A stretch of DNA of 64,000 nucleotides from Fasciolopsis buskii (GCA_008360955.1 LUCM01000674.1:1-64000), one strand, 5' to 3'; positions 24,551-38,000 are shown, counted from the first letter of the stretch. Program-made: numbers and translations. Notes: generated by a model not told the origin, from the letters alone.

Positions 24551-27500
24551 CTCCGCAGTCGGCGGCTTCCTCATATCGGCAGTATGCAGCTGTCCGTAGC
24601 CACATTCCTGGAAGTAATGTATTATAGCACATTGTCCTCAGGGTACTCAGGCTCGCTGAATTATTTTGTCGATAAGCTCACCTATGGCTTATCTCCAGTC
24701 GGTCTGCCAGTTTCCATTGACTAAGAGCTACAAAATTGAAGGAAACCATTTTCAAATTTACGGAGATCTCATGGCCATATACCACATATAACTGAAACTG
24801 GTGGACAGTTTCCTGGGCGCAATGAATGGATGTGATTGGATGAATCACACATCAACATGTCAATCGCTGATTGGTTTGTGTGCTGTTGCGAAAGGCAGGA
24901 AGCATGGTATTAGTCAGACAGACTGATTTCGTGTACCTACAGAATGAAGACCTTATGGATTCATCCACCGACAGATCAAGTGTGATAAAATGTATGTGGA
25001 TAACAAGCAGCACATCATACCGTCCGTGATAGAACAAACCAAAATAAAACTTAGGTATTTGTTCACTTAGGATTTATGGAACTGGGGCGGAAAAATCACT
25101 TTCTGAAAGAAACACTTCCGGGAACCCAGTGGGTATGTATTGCCAATCGTGGTTAGGGCGGGGATAACTCAGACATCCAGATGCCTCGTTTCTCCTTGGA
25201 GTAAAGAGTTGTTTACTAGTAAAGAAATCTTCACTAGTTCAAAGAAATAGGTGGAAGCCTAAGCACTGACTGCTTTGTCGGGAAAGTTAAGTCCCGCATT
25301 ATCTAAGCTAAAATAGTCCTTTTCCGAATGTCGGCCACAAAGTTCTCTAACAGCTTAATAATAATCAGCGCTGAACTAACCTTATATCACTCTTCCGGTG
25401 AAAGCAGTACTGGAACTGCTGATGGGAAAGTTCAGAGCTGAATTTTACCAGATCTGCACACAATGTAGAAGTACGCGACCCAGCTGTTTTTAAGATTAGA
25501 GCTATGCGATCAGTTTCAACCGAGTTTTGAATTGAGTCCGAAAACTCCCACTAATTTCTATTAAACTCTTTTTTCTAAACAAAAGGGAACTCAGTCGTTA
25601 GCGTTTTGCATATTGTAAGCTCACCAAACACATCTTTGGCGAATCCGAAGACAGAAGTCCAATTGTATTATTTTCATAAGCTTCTTCTGGTTTACTTGAC
25701 ATCTGCTCCATTTTTGCCCATCGCGACAGCAGTGCACCAGCAAATATCATCATTATGCAAGTAGTCTATGCTTACACTTATCTAGAAAAATGTTTCTTTT
25801 GATAAATGCGTTCAAAGTACCCTGGTTGCTACAGTTTTTTATGGGCTAATTATGCTGTCAGCAATTGCTTCAATCACAGACAGTTTTTGTGCAGTCATTA
25901 ACGGCTTGCCAATCTGGGAGTACGGAGTCAGAACTGAACGTGACTTGCATCTGCCCGGAAGGTTCACGATACAAATTATGGTTGTGAGAATAAGCATTAT
26001 TGTTGTGACCATTTTATTCCACTGGATGTATTCATTAATTGGCGGTGCTGTTGCCCTGCTCGGGAATGCAAAGTAGAAGTTGAAATTCACTGTCATCATC
26101 CTTTTATCCTCGTTCTCGTGGATGCATGATTTGCATATGAATAGCAACTTGTGTTTATGACCTGACCGTGGTCGATCGGTATAATCTCGGTTAATCCAAA
26201 TGTGTCTCTCGGCATTGACACAGTTACGAATGGTTTGACAGAACTTGGGTTATTCGCTCTACAGCCGAGTTCCCGCTAGGAAGGCAGTCAAACAGATGTT
26301 TTAATTCAACTGTCATTGATTTTATTCATGCTTTTCGGGAGAAACTAAAAGCTTCCCAAAGATGTAAATATCAAGTCTTTTCATGGATACTCATTGGAAC
26401 CAAAGAAAGACGAATTTGGCGTGGTCTGCACTCTCCGATTCACTCACGCGGGTCCTCTACCACAAGATACTTTTAGATATAAGGAAAACGCTATGATAAC
26501 TTTGGCGACGTCAATTTTCGGGACTAAGAAAATTTCATCGATTTCCTACGTTGGTTAACTTTTGGCTCGCGCTTCCACTGATCACCAAAAATACGAATTA
26601 TTGGGACAAATACCGGCCACCAAGCACGAACGCGTGCTACATTTGGACAGTCCGTGCAGGAACAATAGACCAACCATATATGTCCTGACAGACAGAAATG
26701 TACGCTTCCCCACCAGAGAAGTTGACTGACCTTCAAATGCACGTTTCTCGCATGAGGCAGCAGTTAAGCAATGCTGTTCTCTTATTGGATATAGTCCTCC
26801 CTTATTCTCTGGATTTTCTGAAAGAACTTACCACTTCATCCATTGACGATATCCGATACGTATTTGAATGGCATTGTTGCTGAAAATTTGAAGGTGCACC
26901 CATCGGCATTTCCCTTCATTCCATTTTGGCTGATTCGTATCTATCGATGACTAAGAAGAAAAAGAGTCACATTGTTTGAGACTATTCTGGGCAAACGATT
27001 TGATCATAATATACATGTTTATACAATCCTGCAGCGTTTCAGAACTTATTTGCATCATCTCAATTCCATTCACTCGCACCTTTATGTCTCACGTGAGAGG
27101 ATGGAAAATGGTTGTCTAGTTACTTTCAAATCTGAAAATTATGAACAGATCACATGGTATACTGCAGAGGTCTGTCTGAAGAAACGTCAAATGGAGTGGC
27201 CAATATCTGTATTTTTCACGTTTTTGCTCCATGTCAAACAAACACGTCTTCGTGAGAACCCTGTGGCACAAGGACAGGACCACTTGTTCAGAAGATAATC
27301 TTGAAGTGATATTTAATTCAGAAATGCTGAATTGAAAACAGCTAGTCCTACAGTTCAAGACAGTCCATAGCCGAAACAGATTTCGACGTAGTCCGGTACA
27401 ATTCAGACACGACCGTTTACGTTATGGTACTCGATAAAAAAATCCCCTTTAAGTTAGATGGAACGCATGGCCGTGCGCCTCCACTTTGAGGCCCATTACC

Positions 27501-28749
27501 GATTAGCCCGGAAACCGGTGAAGATAGTGTTCTCAAAAAATCTGCCTCTCATGCCAGCCAACGTCTGGCAACGACAGTGAAAAGACAAATGAGAAAATAT
27601 ACCAGAATATACGAGAACTCATTCTTAAACGGATGATGGAGTCGACGGCAAACGATGCAAATGTTGGTGATACCGAGCAAAATACTGGGTCCTCTATCAG
27701 CAAGTTCCTGTTTCGGCCACGGACGGTTCGTCAGTCCGCAAAAGGTCGCCTGTGTTAGTTTGTCATGTATTGCTTATTTTCACTAACTATCTGATGAAGT
27801 CAGTCAAAATCATCTTCTCGAGTTGCCCAAAGATGTGCCAAATGTTTCCTTTTTTGACTTCGGACAAACAAATCAGTCGAATACAAAAAAAATTTCATAC
27901 TTATCCTGACCAAAATGTTATAGGTTGTTGACAGTTAGCTACGTGGAAATCAAATTAAACTCCATTTATCATTATGTTAATTGTGAAATAACTGAGCATA
28001 CCAGAATCGATGGGATCATTCCACACTAGCTGGTCCGGATCATGTCACCTCAACCTTAACGAAATCAAGAATGAAATATCAAAACGAGTAGTAAAGTAGA
28101 GTATACCTAGACATGGATACAATCCTATATTCAACGGACAGGACTGGCTCCCAATGAATTCCTTTGAGTGAAGGCTGTACAACAAAAGACACCTTGGAAA
28201 TAGCATTTCAAAGAGAACTCCAAGTCCAGCATTTTTAGTGTAACTGGTAAAGCATGTGTCCTGGTTTCCCAATTGAAGCAAAACTGATGATGTATACACA
28301 ACTTACGAATCCCGTGAGCTACTTTAAGGATCAACTTGTAACTGAATTTCTGTTGTGGATGCTTAAGATGGAAATATGAGCCGAAAATTAACCAAAATGG
28401 AAAACTGACGAACTTCTCCTAGGTTCAGAAATTGACGTCGAGAGCCCCGTAGCAAACGGAAGTGATTTTGCCAAAAGGAGACATGCAACGAAGTGCTCAC
28501 AACAAAGAATGCCGGCGAAATGAAAATTTGTCATTTCGATTCCGTATCTCAGTATCGACTTTGTCTGAACATAACACAACGAGAATTTCTCATTTCATAT
28601 TATCGACTTTGTGAGGTGGTATTAGTTTTATTGAACTCAAGTTTTATTGCACACTTCATTTATTGTTCTCCGCAGTTTTGCATCGTTACTTGAAATTATT
28701 CACCATCGGAATTCGCCACTCAAATCAGTAGGGTAAATTATGGAATCGA
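24551..28749. other. Gene-free stretch
   Basis: Frames reach 108 codons (26972-27298, plus strand) and 102 codons (25839-26147, minus strand). Neither shows a domain, signal peptide or splice-flanked exon I can support. Confidence 0.45.
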
Positions 28750-28785
28750 TTTACAACTGTTTCATCTTTGTTACGAATCCTCACA
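28750..28785 (-). ncRNA. Second decayed copy of the SINE hammerhead
   Basis: The minus strand here matches the stem II-GAAA-stem III part of the hammerhead at 254-298 in 22 of 25 aligned positions, including GATGAAACAG. The CUGAUGA core is reduced to roughly GTGAGGA, and the stem I partners are gone. A tRNA-like head upstream (toward 28860) is not clear. It reads as an older copy of the same family. Confidence 0.42.
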
Positions 28786-31700
28786 AAGGTTGGGTCAAAG
28801 TGAAAGCAACCGTGGCCTGTGTTTGCACGTCTGTTTTATTCTAGAGCTATTCAAATGCCAATTCATCTGCCGATTCTCTGGTTATGTAAAGCAAACTCTA
28901 TTATTATTATTACCGAAGGCCGATATTGTACGAAATGTCTGGTTGGTCGGAACAGTGAATACAGTCTGTGAATCAATCTCTCTTCGCGGATTTCAGTCAA
29001 AGTTAGCCGCCGGTTTTTTATGCTCAGATGTTTTTTCGTTGATGAAAACGTTTTACTGTGCTCTTCTCTTTTCCCAATGATGACTTGTTTTTCGATGTTG
29101 CACGTTAAACGGCTGGGAATTTAAAATAATTTCTACTTGGGGGTAAAAAAATATATTACCCCAGTGCTATGAAACAATTATTGAGCAGTATTCACGAAAA
29201 GAACCGTTTATCTGCATCAAATCATTTATGTGGTATCAGTTTAGTCTATGTTAGAGCTCGTTAGAAGTTCTTGCTGCTGTCTTTCTATACACTGGGGACT
29301 ACCGCCACTCACAGTCGTTTTTCACTTTTTTAGCTGATTTATCAAAGTCAAACAGCCAGACCATCGTCAACAGCCACTGTCGTTTTCACCGAGTTACACT
29401 TTGCAATAGGGGGAATAAATTTTCAGTGTGGAAAGCGTAATTGAACTATGAAGAATAACAACAATAATTTCCATCGTATTAGCCAGCAAGCATTATAGGT
29501 CAACCGTCCAAACGCCAACTTTCATTTTGATTCTTGAGGATTGATAACAATATTGCAAACGTTCGTGGTTCACCGCCATCTTTATCTGTGTCTCCCACCA
29601 ACTAGTTGACGGGTCTTTTGGACCCTACCTACAAAGACCTGAGACACCTACTTTATCTGAGTCCGCTGTACATTTTCTCATTCCACGTTGCCACGTCATC
29701 CGTCGACCTGCACATGGCTTCTCCCAATCCTTAAACGGTATGTTAGGCGAGTGTTCGCCGTACACAACACGTAACCCAACCAAGGAAGTCATTTAGGGTT
29801 GATACAATGGGATTGTAAGGTTCACGTGATAAACCGAGATCGTAAGTGAGAGGCGTATTCCGAAAGACATCGATGTCATGCACTGCTCACGACCAACTGA
29901 TATGCACATCTCCTCATAACTGTCATCAGCCGGAAATGACGAATTCACCTTGTTTTTTAAATTACCACTAAGGCGCATAAGTTTGCCTAATGTTCTTGTC
30001 TGTGAAACTTCCATCCTACGACTATCCTTCTGCTTGTCATATTTGCGTAAGCCCATTTTCGGTCCGCAATGCTCTAGCCTAGTTACTGAGTCTATTTACC
30101 CTCACAGCCTGAGCTTGACGAAAGAAAATTCAACAAATTCCAAAGTCCAATTATTGCCTTGGTTTGATTACAATTTTTGCATCTGACATACAGCCTCTCG
30201 AACGGGAAGTCAATTCCCAGTGTTCTGCATTGGAATCTCGGCACTGATCAGTTGCCGTCACGGTTCATGAATCCAAACTTTACGAGTCAAAATTCATTGT
30301 TCTCTGAACACATTTCAATGCAGTACTATTGAATTTTATTAGAAGACAGCGTTGGTTCTCGATTTCCATTGAAAGCGAACATCAAAACGGACATAACGGT
30401 AGATGTGTGCAGATGTTTTAATCCTAAATTTGATTTGCTATAGTGAAATCGTGTTCCAATCGGCAGTGTGCAGAATAAGCTACCTTTCTGTTCTTGTCAA
30501 CTGCCCTTAATTTTTCCATTAGGTTATTCTGTTTCTGAATGGTTTTCATAAAGAACCGCTTTGGGATTACCCTTTTCTCCAAAATCGCATACTGATTGGT
30601 TCCTGCATTGTTTTTAGAATAGCACAGGGAGCTAGATATTATATAGAATAGGAAAACAACGTAAGGACCATGCATCGCAAAATGGACTCCGTTCATAGGC
30701 CAAGCGCCCCACCTCCGAGCGACCGCGGACACAGCTCTTGAAAGCATATCATTTGAATGAATATTCATTACTGAACGAACTACCTCTATTCCAGTGGAAT
30801 ATATTATATAATCTGGTTCTAGTCTTTGGTTTAGCCTCGTCGATCACTTTCTAATTAGGTCGAACAGCACAGTTCAACGGAATGCAGAACATTTAATGGC
30901 TGACCTGCGTTTATTATGGGGTGGCACAAGGAACCAGAGGTTCTGTGGAATGGTACCCTATGGATAATCCTATTAACAAAGCACGATTATGGTCATTATC
31001 AGTAACAACGGCAACAATTAAATCGTCAGCAAATTGCCAGTCAAGTCGTGATGTCGATGTCCTCATTCAAACTGCCCGGTTCCTTTGCTTCCACTTCTTT
31101 CGGAGTTTTTCACGTGACCAAACTGTCAGCAGGGAGCAAATTAGCATTCAGAACCTGATAAAGACAAGAGCCGAAGTCGAACGATCATTCGACGGGGTGA
31201 ACTAAAGAGACGGACTGGTACCATTCGTCATACAACTCGATTTTGCTAACGTAATAATTCCCTATGATGTCTATCATGCAGCGGGAATAAATTATCCGTT
31301 TCAGCTGATTTTATTATCACAGTCGTTAATTCTCCCGTTAAAACAGCGGGATTAAAAGATTTTTGAGCTGAGTAAAGATTTTTCCAAATTGGTCCCGTGT
31401 ATAATTGTAATTTTAGCTAAAAAGCAAAACAATTTTGAATTCTGCTAGCTAGAACATATGAATAATTTTTATTTCTGCAGTCTACATTGTTTCAGTCCCA
31501 GATATCCCACCCCATAAACTTGCGTAATTACATAGAGTTATTCATAGAAATGGCCATCCCAGCAGGATCGATTCACGTTGGTCCTCCACCACCTCCGTGG
31601 CCGATGAAGAACAAACAGGAGAGCAGGCCCATAGCCAAGCCTCAATGGACCTCGATGGGTTGGGTTGTTACTGCATTTGCTTTGGCAGGGAGATTGTCCG

Positions 31701-33507
31701 ATAAAAAAATTAGGTTGAGCCAACCGGACAGTCAGCGCAAATGTCAACCAGATACGAGCGACATTCGGTGTTTGTCCATATTCCCGGAATATCTCAGTGA
31801 ATATCCGCGGTTATTTTACCAGGGCAGAAAATCAACGTCAATTGGGACAGAGAAAATTTCACTCAACCAGCTGAGATTAGCAACAAAGCTATCTAATGTC
31901 GCATATTGGAATTAAATCGATCGGACTGTTTACTAAACCACATTTCCGAATATGAGTGGTGCATACCAAGAGATTGAAAACTGTGTCCTCTCCGGTCGTA
32001 GAATTATTCTAGGTCACAGAACGCATAAAAATAAGACAGTTACGGCTTATATAATCACGAGACCAGCAATCTGGCAGAGTTTTGATAGAACGTCACAAAA
32101 GCCAAATACACGATCAGAAGTCAACAAATATTTCTTGGTGCAATCCGACCATGCAACAGAACATTATACCATAAAATCTTCTGGTAAGTAGGCAATCATC
32201 TAATTCCATTTTCGTTCTTTATACAAAGGCTTTCAGTGCTTAGATTAGTCTTCTTCAGGCTGGAGATAGACTGCATTTCATTTTCCTTGCCACATTTTCT
32301 GATCGTTTTTCGAGTTGATTGTAAGACAATCTGGTTTTCGGGTTCACCAATTCGTGTTGGCTATTCTCAAACAAAAGCAAACTTAAAAATTAATCGCTGT
32401 CCAAGGAGCGCGTCAGATCTGTATCGATTGTTCTGACTCTGTTTTGCATCAAAATGCTATTCCGATCGGGCTTTCATTGTTAGTTATCGAAATTGAAAAA
32501 CACATTTCCGGGTACAACCTTACTTGGATTAACTACGTGCTTAATTTTTTGTTACCTTTCATTATCGTGATTGAAAGTTTGTTTTATGAAACCCGCACGG
32601 CCGGATATTTCAATTGCTTCATCATCCGCTTGGTATTTCGTGTAGCCACTTGCGCAAAATGGAGAATAATTTGTCCCGCGATCACCATGACTTCCTTCAT
32701 GGAACAAATCAGATTCCTGTAAAATGGTTTCATCATCATCCGATTTGACAGCACCTGTTAATTTGTTACTCTCTTCGTTGTACGAGGCCCCGTTGAGCGA
32801 TTGGAAACACAATTTAGTATTTTTTGGGAAGAACACCTCGAGTTTGTTTCCATAGTCAGTCTTTGCAACCCTTTGATGACTGCATCAGCCAGAATCGAAT
32901 GATCTTTTAAGGTCCTGCATCGTTTTCTGGCGGTCACGATTGAACACTTCAGTGGCTAATTCCTGTTCGTGCTACCGTAGGTTAGATTTTTTAAATCTGC
33001 AATCTCTGTCAGAATAATCTTGCTTCAGTTCCCGCTAAACTTTAATAGCCTAAGAAAACGACAAATGGCCAAACTAGTGGGACATCTTTTGTGATATCTT
33101 TACACTGAAAGTGAGTGATGTACCAGATATTGTCGGTAAAGAGAACTGACAAAAAGGAAAGAACAAGTAGGTGACCAAAACAGATGAAATGAGCGGGTAA
33201 TTTGGGTGGGGCTAGGCAGACATGAGCAGGAAGAAAGCGCTGTGGTTATTGGGTGTTGCATAAAATGACATTACAAATCACCTCAGTGTGGTCACACAGT
33301 TTTCGTCGCCATCTTGTTCGCAGTTGCTATGGTTCTTATTGTTAGTCGAACCAGCAAATAAATGAAACTGAGCACATCATGGAAGTACATTGGGTAATGA
33401 AATAACCTGTTCGTTTAAAATTTGCAGCACCATTGATAAGTCAGAAAATCTACAAAACGCGAGTGTTATAAACACCCAGATCTGCCGCAAATTTAGAACA
33501 AGAGTGA
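28786..33507. other. Gene-free stretch downstream of the channel gene
   Basis: This stretch includes the channel's 3' flank. No AATAAA is seen on the minus strand within about 400 bases of the stop; an ATTAAA variant lies at 33046-33041, some 460 bases downstream. The 142-codon plus-strand frame at 31487-31915 has a short PPPPPWP run but no recognisable domain. Confidence 0.45.
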
Positions 33508-35445
33508 TTATTGAACTGGATCATTCCAGTCTGCCGTTTTCATCGAGTTTACAATAAGAAGTGGTTGTACAGCTGTGACCAGGTCATCCTGATTCTTGAT
33601 TTTATCTGTAAGGAATCCACCTTCAGAACGTCTTTCGCAATCGATACCCATTCCGTTAGCATCGTGCAATGGTTCCTCGTCAACCCGTAACTGGTCAACT
33701 TCATTTTCTTCGCTATTAGTGTTATTAGCATTGGTGTTATTCTTGTCATTCATGTTATTCCTTTTCAGCCGTCTGGGAAGCACAACCTTCGTGGTGGATT
33801 TTGGTGACTCGAAACGACCTCGACAGATTGCAATATAGAGAAACTCGATCAACTCAATGACAACCGCAAATGTCATGCCAATGTACAGGGAACACAAGCC
33901 ACCAATGCGGCTGACAAGTGCATTAAACGTGAGCACCAGATTTTCCGCTTTCACTGTCGTGTCATTGCTTTTTCTCTTCACCAAGACATAGGTGTATCGA
34001 TCACTAAAACCATACTTACCTGTAGGACCTTCTGATTTGGAATTACCATTCAACCGAAGTACACTGGACAAATTATTCGTACGAAAATATGAATACAAAG
34101 TCCGTGAATCCATGACATCGAGAGCTGCCGCTGTCTCTTGACTCCAGTGTAGCTGCCATTGGGTAGAACGCCATGTGGTCACAGAAACGGTACTGACGTA
34201 ATCCACAGACTCGCACCGTCGAAGGCATAGACCGTCGGTCTCGAATATCTTTTTCATTTGAGCAGACTGACTGATCACGTCAGACGCGCAGCGCATTCGT
34301 TCGAGCACCGTGGGCATTTGCATTAGCTGTTGACCAGACTCTGTGAGAAATCGGCCACAATACGGCAAAGTATTGTTCGGAACTGCAATTCGTGGCAAGT
34401 AGGCATACAAACATTGACACGTTTCGACAACTTTGGCCTGCACAAGGGTGTTTAAGCAAAGCTCAAATTCGTAATCGTAATGTGTGTCTAAATCCTGGTA
34501 CGTCATTTGAGGTTTTGTGATACAAGGATTTCGTGGCGTTTTCATGTGCACATTTCTTACAACCTCAAAGTTCAACTCGTTCATTCTTCCCGGTTCAATT
34601 TGTATACCGTGACTGTCCAAGTTGGCAAGTTGTCCCGGCTCGTGAATGGCAACTCGAAGGCCGTAAGCCTGATCGAAAAGATCCAGCAGAAAGGCTTGTC
34701 GATACATTTCATCAAAATTTTCCTGTGGCCCAAGCCAAATAATAAGGCCGACTTCTTGAACTTGCTTCCCGTATTGTGGATCAATAGAAACCGTGTGACA
34801 ATTGAAGTGATGTGGATGTGATCTTTGGGTGACTCGAATCATGCTGTCGTGACATCCGGAACCACCGATACTTAGGCGACCACCTAAATGTCGAAATAAG
34901 CACATGTAGATACTTTCATTTCGTTGATGTCCCAAACTCGCTTGATATGGCCAATTCAGATTCTGATAATACAATTTGACCGAATCAAACACGAAGGCAA
35001 AGTGGGCGGCCTCAGGGGACAGGCCATCCTCTGAGTCACGTGTCTCGTTGCCATGACGATCAGCCGCTTGACGCAGCACAAGATTGAATTGGGTGGGGGA
35101 GATTACTTCACCCAAACGCCATAGCTTGTATGCGTGTTCCGAAAAGGGTTGGTGATTACAGAACGTGATAGCAGGGAAATTCGCCGGCGCATCCATGCTC
35201 ACGTAGGTCTGAATGTTAACGGAATAGTTCAGGTATTCGCTGATTAGTCTGGACACCGAAAAACAAAGAAACAAGGATGTGACAATCAGGAACCATATCC
35301 ACATGTGTCGAATGAACTGATTCTGAGCTTTCACAATACGATTACATCCTCTAATTGACACTGATTCCAAAAACAAGTACGCATTATCTCGTGCTCGGCG
35401 GCATCTTGTCCTTTGTACGACCTTGTCTTCTGTCCCTCCGCTCAT
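33508..35445 (-). CDS. DEG/ENaC-family cation channel subunit, intronless ORF
   Basis: A 645-residue open frame with the layout of a degenerin/epithelial sodium channel subunit, a plasma-membrane channel that assembles as a trimer; the gating stimulus (peptide, acid or touch) cannot be read from sequence. TM1 is about residues 48-69. It is followed by the family motif FPAITFCN (90-97). The ectodomain has a thumb-type cysteine cluster at C308, C330, C343, C345, C363, C386, C407 and C411, and sequons at N73, N133, N176, N357, N458 and N494. TM2 is about 513-540, with S512 at the degenerin position, G515-G516, and a filter reading G523-M524-T525 where the family usually has G-x-S. The N-terminal His-Gly gating motif reads R32-G33. 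The cytoplasmic tail (541-645) is basic, then Asn-rich (563-581), then acidic. The first ATG was chosen because an in-frame TAA lies 12 codons upstream (35479-35481); the stop is TAA. The length is normal for the family. A FMRFamide-gated or degenerin-like subtype is possible but not decidable. Confidence 0.93.
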   Translation of the reverse strand: MSGGTEDKVVQRTRCRRARDNAYLFLESVSIRGCNRIVKAQNQFIRHMWIWFLIVTSLFLCFSVSRLISEYLNYSVNIQTYVSMDAPANFPAITFCNHQPFSEHAYKLWRLGEVISPTQFNLVLRQAADRHGNETRDSEDGLSPEAAHFAFVFDSVKLYYQNLNWPYQASLGHQRNESIYMCLFRHLGGRLSIGGSGCHDSMIRVTQRSHPHHFNCHTVSIDPQYGKQVQEVGLIIWLGPQENFDEMYRQAFLLDLFDQAYGLRVAIHEPGQLANLDSHGIQIEPGRMNELNFEVVRNVHMKTPRNPCITKPQMTYQDLDTHYDYEFELCLNTLVQAKVVETCQCLYAYLPRIAVPNNTLPYCGRFLTESGQQLMQMPTVLERMRCASDVISQSAQMKKIFETDGLCLRRCESVDYVSTVSVTTWRSTQWQLHWSQETAAALDVMDSRTLYSYFRTNNLSSVLRLNGNSKSEGPTGKYGFSDRYTYVLVKRKSNDTTVKAENLVLTFNALVSRIGGLCSLYIGMTFAVVIELIEFLYIAICRGRFESPKSTTKVVLPRRLKRNNMNDKNNTNANNTNSEENEVDQLRVDEEPLHDANGMGIDCERRSEGGFLTDKIKNQDDLVTAVQPLLIVNSMKTADWNDPVQ

Positions 35446-35489
35446 CGCTTCAAAACAGCTGTTCTTTTCCGGTGTGGGTTACTTATTCG

Positions 35490-35512
35490 TCTGAAATCGC
35501 AACGAAATGTGG
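35490..35512 (-). promoter_or_regulatory. Possible 3' splice acceptor in the channel 5' leader
   Basis: About 45 bases upstream of the channel ATG the minus strand reads a pyrimidine-rich stretch ending in TTTCAG (CAG at 35493-35491). This looks like an acceptor for either a 5' UTR intron or spliced-leader trans-splicing, which flatworms use. No matching donor was identified, so this is an inference from a short, common pattern. Confidence 0.3.
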
Positions 35513-38000
35513 TGAGATCATCATGCTGGGCACAGTAATAACCACAATAATAATGGTGTCGCAAAGTCGGACGATTTGGTTGATTTACAGGGAATAGACA
35601 ATTGTACATAATACAGAAAAAATCTCAAATAAACTTTGAACAGCGCAATTAGATTGTTAGTAACAAGTGATAATCACTAAAACACTAGAGGTATTAAATG
35701 ATTACAGTGTTCGCTTTAACACACCCGAGTGATATCACACGTTCTGCTGAGGTTGAAAGACAACATAGTCTTTGTCCACCGGCTTTTTGTTTACATTAAA
35801 CAATCGAGTTCTATGATGGAATTTTTCAGAATGATGATCAACAAAGATGACACGTTTCATGGACTGAATTTACAAAACCGTCTAGTCAGTCACTTAGTGA
35901 CCATTGGGAAGTAAATAGATCCGCAAGTGAGCTACCGTTAAATCCGATGGAATTATAACCTGTGTTCCGTCAGTCGAGTAAACGTGGAATCAAAGTGCGG
36001 GTGACATTCACGTGAGGTCTCCAGTCCTGCTGAGTGTGACAAATTGCAACAGTAGAACATGTTCACATTTATTCGAGTTCACCAAGATCGTATCTGAGTC
36101 AACTAGTTTTTATCTTGAAATGTCATGAACGCGATGAAATTCCAACATATCGATGACAATAAAGGTGATTATTCCGGACTGCATGTCTGCAGTATGCATG
36201 TATACATGTTTGCGTGTGTTTGTCTGTGTGACTTTAGCAAGTACCCAAACCGGGTTTGAACTCCGGTGAAGAGTCTTCTCAGAAGCAGTATTCGAAAACG
36301 CATAGCTTCCAACATACTTCGTGATCGAATGTATGGGCGGTTTACATTCGGGATCTGCAGGCAGAAATTCCAGTTTAAATGGTAAATTGAGCACTAATGA
36401 TTGGAATTCCTTACTACAAAATTGAATCTGGGCAGTTTTTTATATATCAGAAACAATAAACTTATCCCCTGGTTCTTGCGGGGTCAAACACAAACTTACT
36501 GAGGCAGACGTGTCTGCACCGTTCCGTGAAACATGTCGCAGAGGAGTACATGTAAAGAGCAAGCTCATTCGCGTCAATACTTAGTAATATACTTGGAACG
36601 CAATGAGTAAGTTGTCAACGATATATCTGTCAAATATGGAACAGCGAAAGGTTCAGTTTACAAATGAAATGGAAGCAGAAACAAAAAGGAAGACATTTAG
36701 CAGTTTGTCTGGGTTGCCCAGATGAGAGGAATCGAAGGAATGAAACGGAATCGGCAGAACCAATGAGGCAGCAAGCACGCAAAAAACGCTTTCGTTTGAG
36801 TGAAATGGGAAAGGAAAAGATTGTAGAAGTCCAAGGAGAAAATAAGCTTCCCAATTTGGCTAAATATCTTATCGACGGGAAAGGCCCGTGAAAGACCTCG
36901 ATGGATAGAATCATTCCTTGATAAGTGCGCAGCTGTTGCCTTGAAGCAGCCTTCAGTTAAGAGAAACAGAGTTAATCCAGGAGTGTGTTGTAAAGACCAA
37001 TCGCTGAGGAAGGGCGCGCATAGAATCGAAGCATTTGAAATGGTTCGGAATTTCATACCCTAAAGGCATTGTCTATTTGTAAAACAGTTAAGAAAAACAG
37101 ACAAACGAGAATCGTAGGAACTATCTGGAAAGCAGTAAACCGAAGAACCAGTTTCTTTGCACTTTGAAATCGAACAGCGTTAGGGGTTGTACCGGAGTAA
37201 GACAATAAATTGATTATATGCAACTGAGTAGCCTTCCCGAAAAGACTTCGCGAATTTTTATTTACCAACAAGTTTGTAAACGTTCCTTGTGTGGAAACAA
37301 CACGATCGATCAGATCTGCATTTCTCTTACAGTGCGGGACAGATATTGTAAGTTACAAGTGCCACCAAACAGACGGTTGCCAGAGCATGATAACCGACAC
37401 AACAAGTTCGACCACCCGAGGGTATTGCTGCAATCATATGCCCTCTTGAACCTTGTAACATTTGTCCTGATTATCGATGTGACAGTATCCCAATCCCAAC
37501 AACCTGGAATGTGGTTCTCAGTAAAGAACAGATGAACTAAGTTGATGCAAACAAAGAGAATGTTACTGTAAATTTTTTGAGCGCAACAGCTGACGGGTCA
37601 CCAGGATTACTGGCTTTGTTACATTTAATATAGGGAAATAATTCGAAAACTTCCCACCTGATTCATAATCATAAAACAATGTTGGCTGGAATAGTTATGA
37701 TTGGGAAAGAGAACTGCGGAAGAGGCGATATGCGCCATCCGAACTGGTATTCGAGTGGAGGTATTGTTTCGATTAAGGATGGTGCAAATGATTTACCATT
37801 ACTCATATACCGCGGTAATTCTTTCTCGTCAACAGAGAGTGTATGCATCGATCATCCTGTCGTTTAGTCTTTAACGTTGATATCTTTGGCAAAGAATTTA
37901 CCAGAATAGGGAATTTTTTTAAATTATTGGTCACTTGTTTAAAGAAAAAACTATTTACAATTATTTATGCGTACACGGGTTATCACAAATTGATGATAAG
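35513..38000. other. Gene-free stretch upstream of the channel gene
   Basis: It should contain the channel promoter, but no convincing TATA or initiator can be named. Frames stay below 120 codons and none is recognisable. A tRNA T-arm-like GGGTTTGAACTCC lies at 36252-36264 without a partner A box. Confidence 0.4.

Noticed and set aside
31487..31915. 142-codon ORF with a short polyproline run
   Set aside because: No homology recognised; proline run is only a short repeat of CCA/CCT codons.
36252..36264. B-box-like GGGTTTGAACTCC
   Set aside because: No A box about 43 bases upstream; single boxes are common by chance.
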